Assembly (NCBI RefSeq): GCF_900240305.1
Contig: NZ_LT964854.1
Coordinates: forward strand, 1,798,001-1,862,000
DNA from: Ottowia massiliensis
GTDB lineage: Bacteria; Pseudomonadota; Gammaproteobacteria; Burkholderiales; Burkholderiaceae_C
DNA: 64,000 nt
Direction: 5' to 3'
This document shows, one piece after another, positions 1-9,108 of the stretch. Position 1 is the first letter of the stretch; each line of letters starts with the position of its first letter. The position numbers and the translations under genes are program-made. The notes below the pieces were generated by a model. It had not been told where the DNA came from. It did not search any database and saw only the letters and a list, made by a program, of their open reading frames with translations.

Positions 1-108
1 CTTGATGGCGGGCGGAAAGTCGGCGGTGATGAACAAGTCGCTGCCCTTGCGGGTGAGCATGAGTTTGAGCAAATCGTTGATGAATTTGCTGGCCTGATCG
101 CGTTCCAT
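1..108 (-). CDS. pilU: PilU, type IV pilus retraction ATPase (N-terminal 36 residues only)
   Basis: The gene runs off the left edge of the window. The visible peptide starts MERDQASKFINDLLKLM and continues KGSDLFITADFPPAIK, which is the conserved N-terminal start of PilU, the PilT paralogue that assists pilus retraction at the inner membrane. It lies 47 nt downstream of pilT on the same strand, the usual pilT-pilU order in betaproteobacteria. Only the N-terminal domain is visible, so no ATPase motif can be checked. Confidence 0.85.
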   Translation of the reverse strand, partial: MERDQASKFINDLLKLMLTRKGSDLFITADFPPAIK

Positions 109-155
109 GTGCGTGCGGGAGAAAGTGGATGAACCGGGAAGGCGGCCGGAGATGA

Positions 156-1199
156 TCAGCCGGGGAAGTTTTCAGGAATCTTGGCCTTGGAGCGCGCCTC
201 GGCTGCGCTGATGACGTTGCGGCGCACCAGCTCGGTGAGGTTCTGGTCCAGCGTCTGCATGCCCAGCGACTGCCCGGTCTGGATGGCCGAGTACATCTGC
301 GCCACCTTGGCCTCGCGGATCAGGTTGCGGATGGCGGGCGTGCCAATCATGATTTCATGCGCGGCCACGCGGCCGGAGCCGTCCTTGTTCTTGCACAGCG
401 TCTGCGAAATCACGGCCTGAAGCGACTCGGAGAGCATGGCGCGCACCATTTCCTTTTCTTCAGCCGGAAACACGTCAATGATGCGGTCGATGGTCTTGGC
501 GGCGCTGGAAGTGTGCAGCGTGCCGAACACCAGGTGGCCCGTTTCGGCAGCGGTCATGGCCAGGCGGATGGTTTCCAGATCGCGCATTTCGCCCACGAGA
601 ATGGCGTCCGGGTCTTCACGCAGCGCCGAGCGCAGGGCATTGGCGAAGCTGTGCGTCATGGGGCCGACTTCACGCTGGTTGATCAGGCACTTTTTCGATT
701 CGTGCACGAACTCGATCGGGTCTTCCACCGTCAGCACGTGGGCGTATTCGGTTTCGTTGAGGTGGTTGATCATGGCCGCCAGCGTGGTGGACTTGCCCGA
801 ACCCGTTGGCCCCGTCACCAGCACCAGCCCGCGCGGCTTGAGCGCCAGGTCGCCAAAAATCCTGGGGCAGTTCAGCTGCTCCAGCGTCAGAATCTTGCTG
901 GGAATGGTGCGCAGCACGCCCGCCGCGCCCCGGTTCTGGTTGAAGGCATTCACGCGAAAGCGCGCCAGCCCTTCAATCTCGAACGAAAAATCCACCTCCA
1001 GGTTTTCCTCATACACCTTGCGCTGGGTGTCGTTCATGATGTCGTAGAGCATGGCGAACACCTCCTTGTGCTCCAGCGGCTCCACATTGAGGCGGCGCAC
1101 GTCGCCATTGACGCGGATCATGGGCGGCAGGCCGGCAGACAGGTGCAAGTCAGAGGCCTTGTTCTTGACGCTGAAGGCCAGCAGCTGGGTGATGTCCAC
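156..1199 (-). CDS. pilT: PilT, type IV pilus retraction ATPase
   Basis: Hexameric AAA-type ATPase at the cytoplasmic base of type IV pili. It drives pilus disassembly, hence twitching motility and DNA uptake. 347 residues, full family length. An N-terminal PAS-like half is followed by Walker A GPTGSGKST at residues 130-138, the acidic stretch EDPDAILVGEMRD near 195, and the PilT-specific AIRNLI motif near 288. The start is GTG at 1199, which fits the family N-terminus MDITQLLAFSVK and has AAGGAA a few bases upstream. pilU follows. In this genome natural transformation is of special interest because of the neisserial uptake sequence at 34.2 kb. Confidence 0.95.
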   Translation of the reverse strand: MDITQLLAFSVKNKASDLHLSAGLPPMIRVNGDVRRLNVEPLEHKEVFAMLYDIMNDTQRKVYEENLEVDFSFEIEGLARFRVNAFNQNRGAAGVLRTIPSKILTLEQLNCPRIFGDLALKPRGLVLVTGPTGSGKSTTLAAMINHLNETEYAHVLTVEDPIEFVHESKKCLINQREVGPMTHSFANALRSALREDPDAILVGEMRDLETIRLAMTAAETGHLVFGTLHTSSAAKTIDRIIDVFPAEEKEMVRAMLSESLQAVISQTLCKNKDGSGRVAAHEIMIGTPAIRNLIREAKVAQMYSAIQTGQSLGMQTLDQNLTELVRRNVISAAEARSKAKIPENFPG

Positions 1200-1404
1200 G
1201 TTGTGATTTCCTTGAAGAAAAAAGCAAGCGCGCCAAGGCGGTTGCGGTTTGATACGCCGCGCAGATTATGACGACGATTGAAACAAACATAAACCATGCG
1301 CGTCGGCAAATAGCCGCAGCGCGCAGCGGCAGACCCGCGCCCGCCTGGTGCGGCGGCAGACTGAAGCAGCGCTTTCAAGCGCCGCGCCACTTGCCAGAAC
1401 GAAG

Positions 1405-1490
1405 CAAAAACAGGAGCAAATCAACGGGGCCTGAAATGCCCGTCTGCGCTTATTCCACCGGGACATGCTGCTACGAATAAAGAAGCTGAA
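1405..1490 (+). repeat. Family-1 interspersed repeat, copy 1 (forward)
   Basis: Forward orientation is defined as the strand on which the core reads close to CCACTAGGACATCATGCTAT. Each copy is about 85-92 bp. It opens with a segment near CAAAAACAGGAGCGAATT, has a central TGAAATGCC...TGCGC block, then the core, and closes with a second GGAGCGAA-like segment, so the two ends are imperfect direct repeats. This copy has CCACCGGGACATGCTGCTAC in the core and a diverged right end (AAGAAGCTGAA). Confidence 0.8.
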
Positions 1491-1635
1491 TCAGCAAACG
1501 GCGCCCGGCCCGGCCAGCATGCGGGGCGCTTGCGTGGCGCGGACGCCCGGATGCCGCTGCCCGGCACTGAAAACTGGCGCGGGAAAGCGGCTTCCCGGAA
1601 TCCTTTCAGCGCCCGCTCCCAGAGAACCGTCGCTC

Positions 1636-1732
1636 ATACTGCTATTTGTTCGATGGCGGCAAAGCCCGCCAAACCGTGCGGCAGGGGGTATTGCCGGGCC
1701 TTGAATTGGCCCGGGTTCCTGCTGTGAAACCG
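1636..1732 (-). repeat. Divergent relative of the family-1 repeat
   Basis: This stretch shares CAAACCGTGCGGCA and, further on, CTTGAATTGGC..TCCTGCT..GTGAAACCGG with the stretch at 51976-52075, and both resemble a reverse family-1 copy at their right end. The core block is not recognisable, so membership of the family is tentative. Confidence 0.35.
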
Positions 1733-1892
1733 GGGCGCTGCCTGCGCCTGCGGACAGGCTTCAAGCGGATTTCCGGCCCTGGCCCGGTTGAAAAAGCGCA
1801 ACACCTGCCGCGCAGGCCCCGGCGCCGCCCGGGAAAAGAGATTGGCGCGGGCAAATGGCGGCGCGGCTTCGCGTTTTTACGGGCCTGGCCTG

Positions 1893-1921
1893 TTGGCGCT
1901 CGAACAAGACTGTGATTTAAT
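1893..1921 (+). promoter_or_regulatory. Candidate sigma-70 promoter of the porin gene
   Basis: TTGGCG at 1893-1898, a 17-base spacer, then TTTAAT at 1916-1921. This leaves a leader of about 60 nt before the porin start codon at 1989. The hexamers are imperfect, but the spacing is ideal and the position is right. Confidence 0.45.
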
Positions 1922-1988
1922 GCACACCGTTTTTCGCGCCCTGCAAAGGGTTTATTCACCATTGCCCTTGATTGGAAAGGAAATCCAA

Positions 1989-2978
1989 ATGAAAAAGAAT
2001 CTGCCGGCCCTGGCCGTTTTGACGCTGCTTTGCGGCGCTGCATACGCCCAATCTTCGGTCACGCTGTATGGCGTGGCGGATGTGGGGATTGGGAAAATGA
2101 GTGGGCAGAAAACGGGGATGATTAGCGGTGATGTGGTAAATAACGCAACTAGCTATATCGGTTTCCGGGGTATTGAGGATTTGGGTGGCGGTCTGAAAGC
2201 GGGTTTCAGGCTGGAGCAATACGTCAATATGGAAAATGGCGCAACGGCTTCCGCCAACGGATTTTTAAGGCAGGGGAATGAAACCTATGGCCGCGCCGCC
2301 CATTTGTGGTTGGAAGGCGGTTTTGGGCAATTCAAGATGGGACGTTCTGAAACACCCAGCTATAACGCAATAACGAAATGGAGCATTGTGGGCGATGCTA
2401 GCTATTCTCCATCTTTGCAACGTTATGGAGCTGCGGGACGTTGGGCGCGCTCTAATAGTCAATTTAGCTATAAAACACCCGTATTGGGCGGATTCAGTGC
2501 CGAAGTCGCTTTTATCGCTAAAGGCGATCACGGCGACAAGGCCAAATATGACCTGAATTTGACTTATGAAAATGGCCCGCTTGCGGCGGGTATTGCATAC
2601 AACAAGATTCAGGATGCCAAGGCTAATTATGCCTTGGGTGCTAAATATGATTTTGGTATGTTTGCCCTGTCGGCTGGATATTATGATACCCGTAATGCAC
2701 AGCTTGCTACGCCACTTCCTGGCGGGGGTAATATTAAATTGGCCGGTTTCAGTATTGGTGGCTCTGTTAAATTTGATAATATTTCGCTGGCAATTGAATT
2801 GCAACGCCAGCGCAAGAGTGAAGTTCACTATCAGAATATGATCCAGAAATACAAGAAATACACAGAGGGCGTGGTGGAGGCAAAATATGCCTTGTCCAAG
2901 CGCACTTTTGTTTACGCCGATTACCTGCGTCTGGGGAACAAAAACAACTACGGTCTCGGCATTCAACATCGCTTCTGA
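1989..2978 (+). CDS. Outer-membrane porin, Burkholderiales trimeric type (Porin_4)
   Basis: General diffusion porin of the outer membrane, 329 residues. A signal peptide (MKKNLPALAVLTLLCGAAYA) is followed by mature QSSVTLYGVADVGIG, the standard first beta strand of Burkholderiales porins. The protein ends with aromatic GIQHRF, the C-terminal Phe recognised by the BAM machinery. The start at 1989 is preferred to in-frame upstream codons because AAGGAAAT lies just before it. Odd point: the mature part is much richer in A/T codons (AAT, GAT, TAT, ATT) than every neighbour, suggesting transfer from a lower-GC source or gene conversion. It stands alone, with its own promoter and terminator. Confidence 0.9.
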   Translation: MKKNLPALAVLTLLCGAAYAQSSVTLYGVADVGIGKMSGQKTGMISGDVVNNATSYIGFRGIEDLGGGLKAGFRLEQYVNMENGATASANGFLRQGNETYGRAAHLWLEGGFGQFKMGRSETPSYNAITKWSIVGDASYSPSLQRYGAAGRWARSNSQFSYKTPVLGGFSAEVAFIAKGDHGDKAKYDLNLTYENGPLAAGIAYNKIQDAKANYALGAKYDFGMFALSAGYYDTRNAQLATPLPGGGNIKLAGFSIGGSVKFDNISLAIELQRQRKSEVHYQNMIQKYKKYTEGVVEAKYALSKRTFVYADYLRLGNKNNYGLGIQHRF

Positions 2979-3133
2979 TGCTTGAATAGATATTGCGCAA
3001 ACGGCCTGATGGGGAATTGAAGAGCCTGCATGCCGTATGGACTGCGGCCATATGGCCGGGGCAAGCGGGTTTTCTTCCATTCATTTCCCCCTTTCAATTG
3101 AACAATTGAAACGCAGCGGCCCGGCGCGCCGCC

Positions 3134-3171
3134 ATTCAACCCCGCCAGCCCCGGCGGGGTTGAATTTTTTT
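3134..3171. terminator. Rho-independent terminator downstream of the porin
   Basis: A perfect 13-bp stem (ATTCAACCCCGCC at 3134-3146 with its complement at 3153-3165) around a six-base loop is followed by a T run to 3171. It lies 155 nt after the porin stop codon, and no gene lies between. Confidence 0.85.
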
Positions 3172-3569
3172 GGCCGCCGCCTGATGGGCGGCCCCGAAAA
3201 CCTGCCGAAACGGCCCGGCTCATCCGGGGCAAAAACCGCATGGAAATGCCGCATGGAAATGCCCCATCACCATGCAGGCATTCGGAAACGTTTCAGGCCC
3301 CGGGCGCGGCGCATGGAGCTTCTTGCTTGATCCCTCTCTGTTTTGCTCTTTTTCAGGAGCAAATTCAAGGCCCCGAAAAGGCCCTTTCTCGCAAGGTTCA
3401 ACGGGCTTTGCTGCTATTGAAGAAGTAGCGAAATCCGGCGGGCTTCAGGCCGTGCCCGGGCGGCTGGCGCGGCGCGTGAAACGGGCCAGGCCCGGCGGAG
3501 CGGATTTCTACAATCCGGGCCATTCCTGCCTCTTGCCCTGTCCCTTGCCTTCTCTGGACGAAAACCGCC
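3172..3569. other. Intergenic region before gabD
   Basis: About 400 nt with no recognisable coding sequence. It contains one diverged family-1 repeat (3349-3433). The rest is GC-rich sequence in which no promoter could be named with confidence. Confidence 0.5.
3349..3433 (+). repeat. Family-1 interspersed repeat, copy 2 (forward, diverged)
   Basis: The left end is CAGGAGCAAATTCAAGG and the right end is TGCTGCTATTGAAGAAG followed by TAGCGAAAT. The core CCACTAGGACATCATGC has drifted to CAACGGGCTTTGCTGC, so this is one of the more eroded copies. Confidence 0.6.
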
Positions 3570-5021
3570 ATGCCCCTTGCCCAGCTTCAAGACCCGGCCC
3601 TGCTGAAAACCGATGCTTTTATCAACGGCCAGTGGCGCTCTGGCGAGGGCCGCTTTGCGGTCACGGACCCGGCCACGGGGCGGCATTTGGCCGACGTGGC
3701 GGATGTGTCGGCCGGGCAAGTGCGCGAGGCCATTGCCGCCGCCGAAGCGGCCTGGCCCGCCTGGCGCGCGCTCACGGGCAAAGCGCGGCACGCGGCGCTG
3801 CTGCGCTGGTTTGAGCTGCTCATGCAGCACCAGCAAGACCTGGCCCGCATCATGACCGCCGAGCAGGGCAAGCCGCTGGCCGAGGCGCTGGGCGAGGTGG
3901 CCTACGGCGCCAGCTTCGTGCAGTGGTTTGCCGAGCAGGCCCGGCGCGCCAGCGGCGAAATGCCCGCCGCGCCCGCGCCCGGCCAGCGCCTGCTGGTCAT
4001 GCGCCAGCCCATAGGCGTGTGCGCGGCCATCACGCCCTGGAACTTTCCGCTGGCCATGATCACGCGCAAGGTGGCCCCGGCGCTGGCGGCGGGCTGCCCC
4101 GTGGTCATCAAGCCCGCGCAGCTCACGCCGCTGACGGCCCTGGCCGCCGCAGAGCTGGCCGCGCGCGCGGGCCTGCCCGCTGGCGTGCTCAACGTCATCA
4201 CCGGCACGCAAACGGCGGCCTACAGCCAGGCGCTGTGCGAAAGCGAGGCGGTGCGCCATGTGAGCTTTACCGGCAGCACGCAAGTGGGCCGCGTGCTCAT
4301 GGCGCAGTGCGCGCCCACGGTGAAAAAGCTGGCGCTGGAGCTGGGCGGCAACGCGCCCTTCATTGTTTTTGACGATGCCGATGTGCCCGCCGCCGTGCAG
4401 GGCGCTTTTGCCAGCAAGTTCCGCAACGCGGGCCAAACCTGCGTGTGCGCCAACCGCTTTTACGTGCAGGCGGGTGTGTATGACGAATTCGTCAGCCGCC
4501 TGGCCGAGCGCGCGCGCGCGGCCAAGGTGGGCAACGGCTTTGAGCCGGGCGTGGAAATCGGCCCGCTCATCAATCAAGCCGCGCTGCAAAAAGTGCAGCA
4601 GCACGTGGACGACGCGCTGGCCAAAGGCGGCCGCCTGGCCGCAGGCGGCCACGCGCTGCACGGGCGGTTTTTCGAGCCAACCGTCATCGCCCACGCCCGC
4701 GCCGACATGCTTTGCGCGCGCGAGGAAACCTTTGGCCCGCTGGCGCCCGTGTTCCGCTTTGAAACCGAGGCCGAGGCCATCGCCGCCGCCAACGCCACGG
4801 AATTTGGCCTGGCCAGCTACTTCTACAGCCGCGACGTGGCGCGCGTGTTCCGCGTCAGCGAAGCGCTGGAATGCGGCATGGTGGGCGTGAACACGGGGCT
4901 GATCTCCAACGAAGCGGCCCCTTTTGGCGGCGTCAAGCAATCGGGCCTGGGCCGCGAAGGCTCCGCGCACGGCCTGGACGAATACCTTGAAATGAAATAC
5001 GTGTGCCTGGGCGGCCTGTAG
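3570..5021 (+). CDS. gabD: NAD(P)-dependent succinate-semialdehyde dehydrogenase
   Basis: Cytoplasmic aldehyde dehydrogenase that oxidises succinate semialdehyde to succinate, the last step of GABA use. 483 residues, family length. Visible features are TPWNFPLAMITRK (cofactor-binding region), FTGSTQVGR, the general-base motif ELGGNAPFIVFDDAD near residue 251, and the nucleophile in GQTCVCANR near residue 285. The C-terminal GGVKQSGLGREG stretch is also typical. The family assignment is secure; succinate semialdehyde is inferred from overall similarity to GabD. No gabT lies next to it. A Fur-family gene follows after 48 nt on the same strand. Confidence 0.88.
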   Translation: MPLAQLQDPALLKTDAFINGQWRSGEGRFAVTDPATGRHLADVADVSAGQVREAIAAAEAAWPAWRALTGKARHAALLRWFELLMQHQQDLARIMTAEQGKPLAEALGEVAYGASFVQWFAEQARRASGEMPAAPAPGQRLLVMRQPIGVCAAITPWNFPLAMITRKVAPALAAGCPVVIKPAQLTPLTALAAAELAARAGLPAGVLNVITGTQTAAYSQALCESEAVRHVSFTGSTQVGRVLMAQCAPTVKKLALELGGNAPFIVFDDADVPAAVQGAFASKFRNAGQTCVCANRFYVQAGVYDEFVSRLAERARAAKVGNGFEPGVEIGPLINQAALQKVQQHVDDALAKGGRLAAGGHALHGRFFEPTVIAHARADMLCAREETFGPLAPVFRFETEAEAIAAANATEFGLASYFYSRDVARVFRVSEALECGMVGVNTGLISNEAAPFGGVKQSGLGREGSAHGLDEYLEMKYVCLGGL

Positions 5022-5069
5022 CCGCAGCCCCCAGGCCTGCGCCCCTTCAGAAAACCACTCTTTTCCCAC

Positions 5070-5585
5070 ATGAGCCGCAGCCCCGCCCCACGCCCCGCCC
5101 GCCGCCGCGCCATCGCGCTCAACCCCGCGCAGAAAAGCCAGCTGGCCGCCGCCCAGGCGCGCTGCGCCGCGCAAGGCAGCCAGCTCACGCCCGTGCGCAC
5201 GGAAGTGCTCTCGCTGCTGATCCGCCGGGGCGGCGCCGCCAAGGCGTATGACCTGCTCACCGACATGCAGGCCCGCCAGCCGGGCGTGGCGCCCATGACG
5301 GTCTATCGCGCGCTGGACTTTCTGGTGGAGCAGGGCCTGGCGCACAAAGTGGCCGCCAACAGCACTTTTGTTTTGTGCCAGCACGAAGGCCCGCACGCCC
5401 CGCACGCGCGCATCGTCATGCTGGTGTGCGCCCAATGCGGCGGCACCACCGAGTGCAGCGACCCGCGCGTGGCCCAGGCGCTGGACGAAGCCCTGCACGA
5501 CACCGGCTTTGCCGCGCAAAGCGTGGAAGTCAAGGGCCTGTGCGCCGCCTGCCGCGCGAAAAGCGGCGCCCAGCCGCCCGCCTGA
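5070..5585 (+). CDS. zur: Fur-family transcriptional regulator, Zur-like
   Basis: 171-residue Fur-superfamily repressor. A basic N-terminal extension is followed by the winged helix (LTPVRTEVLSLLIRRGGAAKAYDLL, MTVYRALDFLVEQGLAHKV) and a C-terminal dimerisation domain with two CxxC pairs, CAQC near residue 115 and CAAC near 160, which hold the structural zinc. The histidine-containing HEGPHAPH stretch fits the regulatory site. The layout matches zinc-uptake regulators better than iron Fur, but this is inference. Zur would repress zinc import genes. The exporter-like ABC pair 0.7 kb downstream might be a target, but no Zur box was recognised. Confidence 0.75.
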   Translation: MSRSPAPRPARRRAIALNPAQKSQLAAAQARCAAQGSQLTPVRTEVLSLLIRRGGAAKAYDLLTDMQARQPGVAPMTVYRALDFLVEQGLAHKVAANSTFVLCQHEGPHAPHARIVMLVCAQCGGTTECSDPRVAQALDEALHDTGFAAQSVEVKGLCAACRAKSGAQPPA

Positions 5586-5697
5586 CGCAACCGGCCCGGC
5601 GCGGCCGTCCGGTTCATCCGGCAAGCGCTTCAGAAGCGCCCCGCGCGCGAACGCCCAGGGAGCAAGGCGGCGCCAGAAGCGGAATCAGCCGGTTTTT

Positions 5698-5782
5698 AGC
5701 TCCTTCATTCATAGCATGATGTCATAGTGGAATCTGCGCAGAGCGCCATTTCAGCCCCTTGGATTCGCTCCTGTTTCTGATG
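5698..5782 (-). repeat. Family-1 interspersed repeat, copy 3 (reverse)
   Basis: On the + strand it reads AGCTCCTTCATTCATAGCAT at the left and GGATTCGCTCCTGTTTCTGA at the right, with ATGTCATAGTGGAA between, the reverse complement of the core. Confidence 0.85.
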
Positions 5783-5890
5783 CAGCCCGGCAGCCCGGGC
5801 AAGCCCTGCGGCAGCCGTCAGCCGCACCGGCTCACGAACTGGCCGCAAGCGCGGGGTTCACGGCCAGCGCGAAAGCCGCGCATCAGCACG

Positions 5891-5975
5891 CAAAAACAGG
5901 AGCGAATTCAGGGGCCATCAAAAAGGCTTCTGCGCTTTCTGCACCAGGACATCGCGCTATCTTTTCGGAAGCGGA
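5891..5975 (+). repeat. Family-1 interspersed repeat, copy 4 (forward)
   Basis: The left end CAAAAACAGGAGCGAATTCA is intact. The core reads GCACCAGGACATCGCGCTAT, and the right end has lost the second GGAGC. It faces copy 3 about 110 bp away, making a potential large inverted repeat. Confidence 0.8.
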
Positions 5976-6285
5976 AAACAAGGCGGCTTCGCTCATGCAC
6001 CACGGCGGGAAATTTCCGGCTGCGGCATGGGTTTTTCCCGCGCGGGCGTTGGGTCTGGGTGAGAATGGCTCTGTTTTGGAGCCGGTTCAGCGTCTGGCCG
6101 TGACAGGCTGCGGACCGGGGCAGGCCGCAAGGCGCGGACAGGTTTTGTGCGGTGTGGCTCGCCGGAGATAGGCAAGCCCCGCGAGCGCCCAAGGTTGCAC
6201 TTGCGCGCCTGCGGAACGGACTTTGAGCTGGCTCTTGCGGCGGCATCGGCCCGTGGCCGGCCGCCGCCTGCTGCTGGAAGGAGAC

Positions 6286-8062
6286 ATGCAAGCAATGGAA
6301 CCAAACCGCGCGCCCACCTCTGCGCCTTCATCTGCGCCTCTATCTGCGCCTTCAGCCCCGCCCGCCGCCGCGCGGGCGGCTGCGCCCAATTCCTCATCCG
6401 CTCCCCCGCCTGCCGCGCCGGACAACCCCTGGCGCATCATGGATCCGGTGCGCGGCCGCATCCGCTTTGCGATGGGGCTGGCTTGCGCCTCGGCGGCGCT
6501 GTCGGTGCTGTCGCTGGCGCTGCTGGCGCAGGTGCTGCATGCGCTGCTGGCCGCGCCGGGGCAGTGGCCCTGGCCGCCCATGCTGGCGCTGCTGGGCAGC
6601 ACGGTGGCGGCCTATGTGCTGCGGCAGGCGGCGTTCAACCAGTCGCACTACGCCGCCTTCCGGCTGGAAGTGCTGCTGCGCTCGCAACTGGCCGCGCATG
6701 TGGCCCGTCTGCCGCTGGGGCGCGTGCAGGCGCTGGGCGCGGGGCCGCTGGCCAAGGTGATGTTTGACGACGTGAAGGCGCTGCATGTGTTCGTGGCCGA
6801 TTCCACGCCGCTGTACGCGCGCGCCTACGCCGCGCCGCTCATCACGCTGGCGGCGCTGCTGTGGCTGGACTGGCGGCTGGCGCTGGCCGCGCTGGCCGTG
6901 CCCGCGCTGGGCTTTGCCGTCATGGGCCTGCTCATGCGCAAAAGCAGCGAGCTGAACATGAACGAGCGCTACAACGCCGCGCGCGAGCAGGTGGCCGCCA
7001 GCATTGTTGAATTCGTGCAGGCCATGCCCGTGGTGCGCACGTTTGACAGCGGCAGCGCCAGCTTCGGGCGCTACCAGGCCGCGCTGGCGGCGTATCTGGC
7101 CGTGCTCAAGGAGTGGTACGCGCGGCTGGGCTTTTCGGCGCGCTTTTCCATGACGGTGCTCTCGGCCCTGCCCACGCTGGCGGCGCTGCTGTGGCTGGGC
7201 GGCTGGTGGCTGGCGGCCGGCAAGCTGGCTTTCAGCGTGTGGGTGGCCGCGCTGCTCATTGGCGCGGGCATGGCCGAGGCCATGATGCCCTTCATGGTGC
7301 TCTACCACCTGATCGATGCCGCCAAGCTCAGCATCCACCGCATCCAGCAAGTGCTCAGCGAGCCGCCCCTGCCCGAGCCACCCGCGCCTGGCGAGCAGCC
7401 GCAAGACGCCAGCGTGGCCTTTGAAAACGTCAGCTTCAGCTACGGCGCAAGCGAGGGCGATGCGGGCAGCACGGGCGGTGAAGGCAAGGACGCCGCCCCC
7501 GCCCTGCAAGGCGTCAGCTTCACTGCCCCGGCAGGCAGCGTCACGGCGCTGGTCGGCCCCTCCGGCGCGGGCAAAAGCACCGTCGCGCGGCTCATTCCGC
7601 GCTTTTGGGACGCATCGCAAGGCTGCGTGCGCGTGGGCGGGGCCGACGTGCGCCGCATCGCCAGCGACACCCTCATGCAGCAAGTGGCCTTCGTCTTTCA
7701 GGACACCTTCCTCTTTGCCGACACCATTGCCAACAACATCCGCCTGGGCTGCCCCGAAGCGACGCAGCAAGACGTGGAAAACGCCGCCCGCGCCGCACAA
7801 GCGCACGAATTCATCAGCGAACTGCCCCAGGGCTACGACACGCTGGCTGGCGAGCGCGGCGTGTTCCTCTCGGGCGGGCAGCGCCAGCGCATCACCATTG
7901 CCCGCGCCATCTTGCAAAACCGGCCCATCCTGGTGCTGGACGAAGCCACGGCCTTTGCCGACCCCGAAAACGAAGCCGCGCTGGTGGCCGCCCTCTCAGA
8001 GCTGATGAAAGGCAAAACCGTGCTGCTGGTGGCGCACCGGCTCTCCACCGTGGAAGATGCCG
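6286..8062 (+). CDS. ABC half-transporter, siderophore-type exporter fold (3' end lost in gap)
   Basis: An inner-membrane ABC protein with its membrane domain fused to the ATPase. A Pro/Ala-rich N-terminus of about 50 residues is followed by a six-helix membrane domain to about residue 330, then an ATPase with Walker A GPSGAGKST, Q-loop FQDTFLF, signature LSGGQRQR and Walker B ILVLDEAT. The chain breaks at a single N right after the H-loop (AHRLSTVEDA). The start at 6286 is chosen because AAGGAG precedes it by two bases; an in-frame TTG at 6223 is less likely. Architecture and the tandem partner resemble YbtP/YbtQ or IrtA/IrtB importers of metal-siderophore complexes, but the substrate is unknown. 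Confidence 0.75.
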
Positions 8063-8063
8063 N
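8063..8063. other. Assembly gap (single N) hiding about 1 kb
   Basis: One N joins the end of the first ATPase domain to the linker just before the second ATPase domain. The last ~50 residues of protein one and the whole membrane domain of protein two are missing, so the real gap is probably about 1.1 kb. The open reading frame continuing through the N is accidental. Confidence 0.8.
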
Positions 8064-8865
8064 ACCCCTGCTGGCCGTGCCGCCGCTGCCCCAGCTTTCG
8101 CCCGGGCAAACGCCGTTGCGCTTTGACATCGCCTTTGAAGGCATTGACTTTGCCTACGCCAGCGGCGGCCCCAAGGTGCTTTCCGGCTTTAGCGCCACGC
8201 TGCCCGCGCACAGCATGACCGCCTTCGTCGGCCCCTCGGGCGGGGGCAAAACCACCGTCACCCGCCTGCTCATGCGCCACGCCGACGCGCAAGCGGGCAG
8301 CGTGCGCATTGGCGGCGTGGACGTGCGCCACATTGCGCCCGAAACGCTCAACCGCCTGATCTCCGTCGTCTTTCAGGACGTTTACCTGTTTGACGACACC
8401 GTGCTGGCCAACATCCGCATGGCCCGCCCCGAAGCCACCGACGAAGAAGTCAGGCAGGCCGCCCGCGCCGCCCAGTGCCTGGACTTCATCGAACGCCTGC
8501 CGCAAGGCTGGCACACGCGCATCGGCGAAGCGGGCGGGCGCTTGTCGGGCGGCGAGCGCCAGCGCATCAGCATCGCACGCGCCCTGCTCAAAAACGCGCC
8601 CATCGTCGTGCTGGATGAGCCGACGGCGGCGCTGGACACCGAAAGCGAATGCGCCGTGCAGCGCGCCATTGAAACCCTGGTGCAGGAGCGCACCGTCATC
8701 GTCATCGCGCACCGCCTGTCCACCATCGTGGGCGCACGGCAAATCATCGTGATCGACCAGGGCCGCGCACTGGAAGCGGGCACGCACGAAGAGCTGCTGC
8801 AAAAAAACGGCCGCTACGCCGCCCTGTGGCGCGCCCAGCAGCAAGCCAAGCAGTGGCGGGCATAG
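8064..8865 (+). CDS. Second ABC half-transporter, ATPase domain only (5' end lost in gap)
   Basis: What is left is a linker (SPGQTPLRFDIAFEGIDFAY) and a full nucleotide-binding domain: Walker A GPSGGGKTT, Q-loop FQDVYLFDD, signature LSGGERQR, Walker B IVVLDEPT and the H-loop AHRLST, ending QQQAKQWRA. A membrane domain must have preceded it in the genome, since related proteins are membrane-ATPase fusions of about 580 residues. It is the natural heterodimer partner of the preceding gene. Its last 121 bases are repeated after the next N. Confidence 0.75.
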
Positions 8866-9019
8866 CCCTCTGGGCGGCCTCNCATCGTGATCGACCAGGG
8901 CCGCGCACTGGAAGCGGGCACGCACGAAGAGCTGCTGCAAAAAAACGGCCGCTACGCCGCCCTGTGGCGCGCCCAGCAGCAAGCCAAGCAGTGGCGGGCA
9001 TAGCCCTCTGGGCGGCCTC
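8745..9019. repeat. 137-bp direct duplication flanking a single N (assembly artefact)
   Basis: Positions 8745-8881 are repeated exactly at 8883-9019 with an N at 8882 between. The unit covers the end of the ABC gene and its stop codon. A unit of the same length, 137 bp, flanks the N at 39357, so both look like overlapping contig ends that the scaffolder failed to merge. Confidence 0.9.
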
Positions 9020-9108
9020 AATTCGCTCCTGTATCCATAGCATGAGGTCTTAGAGGAATGTGCGCAAAGCAGGTTTAAAGCCCGCCTGAATTTGCTCCTG
9101 TTTTTGAT
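9020..9108 (-). repeat. Family-1 interspersed repeat, copy 5 (reverse)
   Basis: Begins AATTCGCTCCTGTATCCATA and ends GAATTTGCTCCTGTTTTTGA on the + strand; the core is GCATGAGGTCTTAGAGGAAT. It sits directly at the end of the duplicated contig overlap, so a repeat may have caused the contig break. Confidence 0.85.

Larger units (their letters stand above)
1200..1892. other. Intergenic region between pilT and the porin
   Basis: Nearly 0.7 kb without a recognisable gene. Reading frames in it have no family resemblance and no good ribosome-binding site. It holds one clear family-1 repeat (1405-1490) and a divergent relative (about 1636-1732). In many relatives a yggS-type gene is divergent from pilT here; none is present. 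Confidence 0.6.
5586..6285. other. Intergenic region with two family-1 repeats
   Basis: Seven hundred bases between the Zur-like gene and the ABC transporter. Two family-1 repeats in opposite orientation sit at 5698-5782 and 5891-5975. The remainder shows no gene I can support. Confidence 0.55.

Noticed and set aside
3414..5624. Very long minus-strand frame opposite gabD and the Zur-like gene
   Set aside because: A GC-rich antisense shadow. The sense proteins have complete catalytic and metal-binding motifs.
5698..5975. Two facing family-1 copies as ends of a composite transposon
   Set aside because: Nothing between them encodes a transposase and the pairing is only two neighbouring insertions.
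6223..8865. A single 880-residue ABC protein with two ATPase domains and one membrane domain
   Set aside because: The frame passes through an N at a point where related proteins have a whole membrane domain. It is a collapsed gap, not a fusion.
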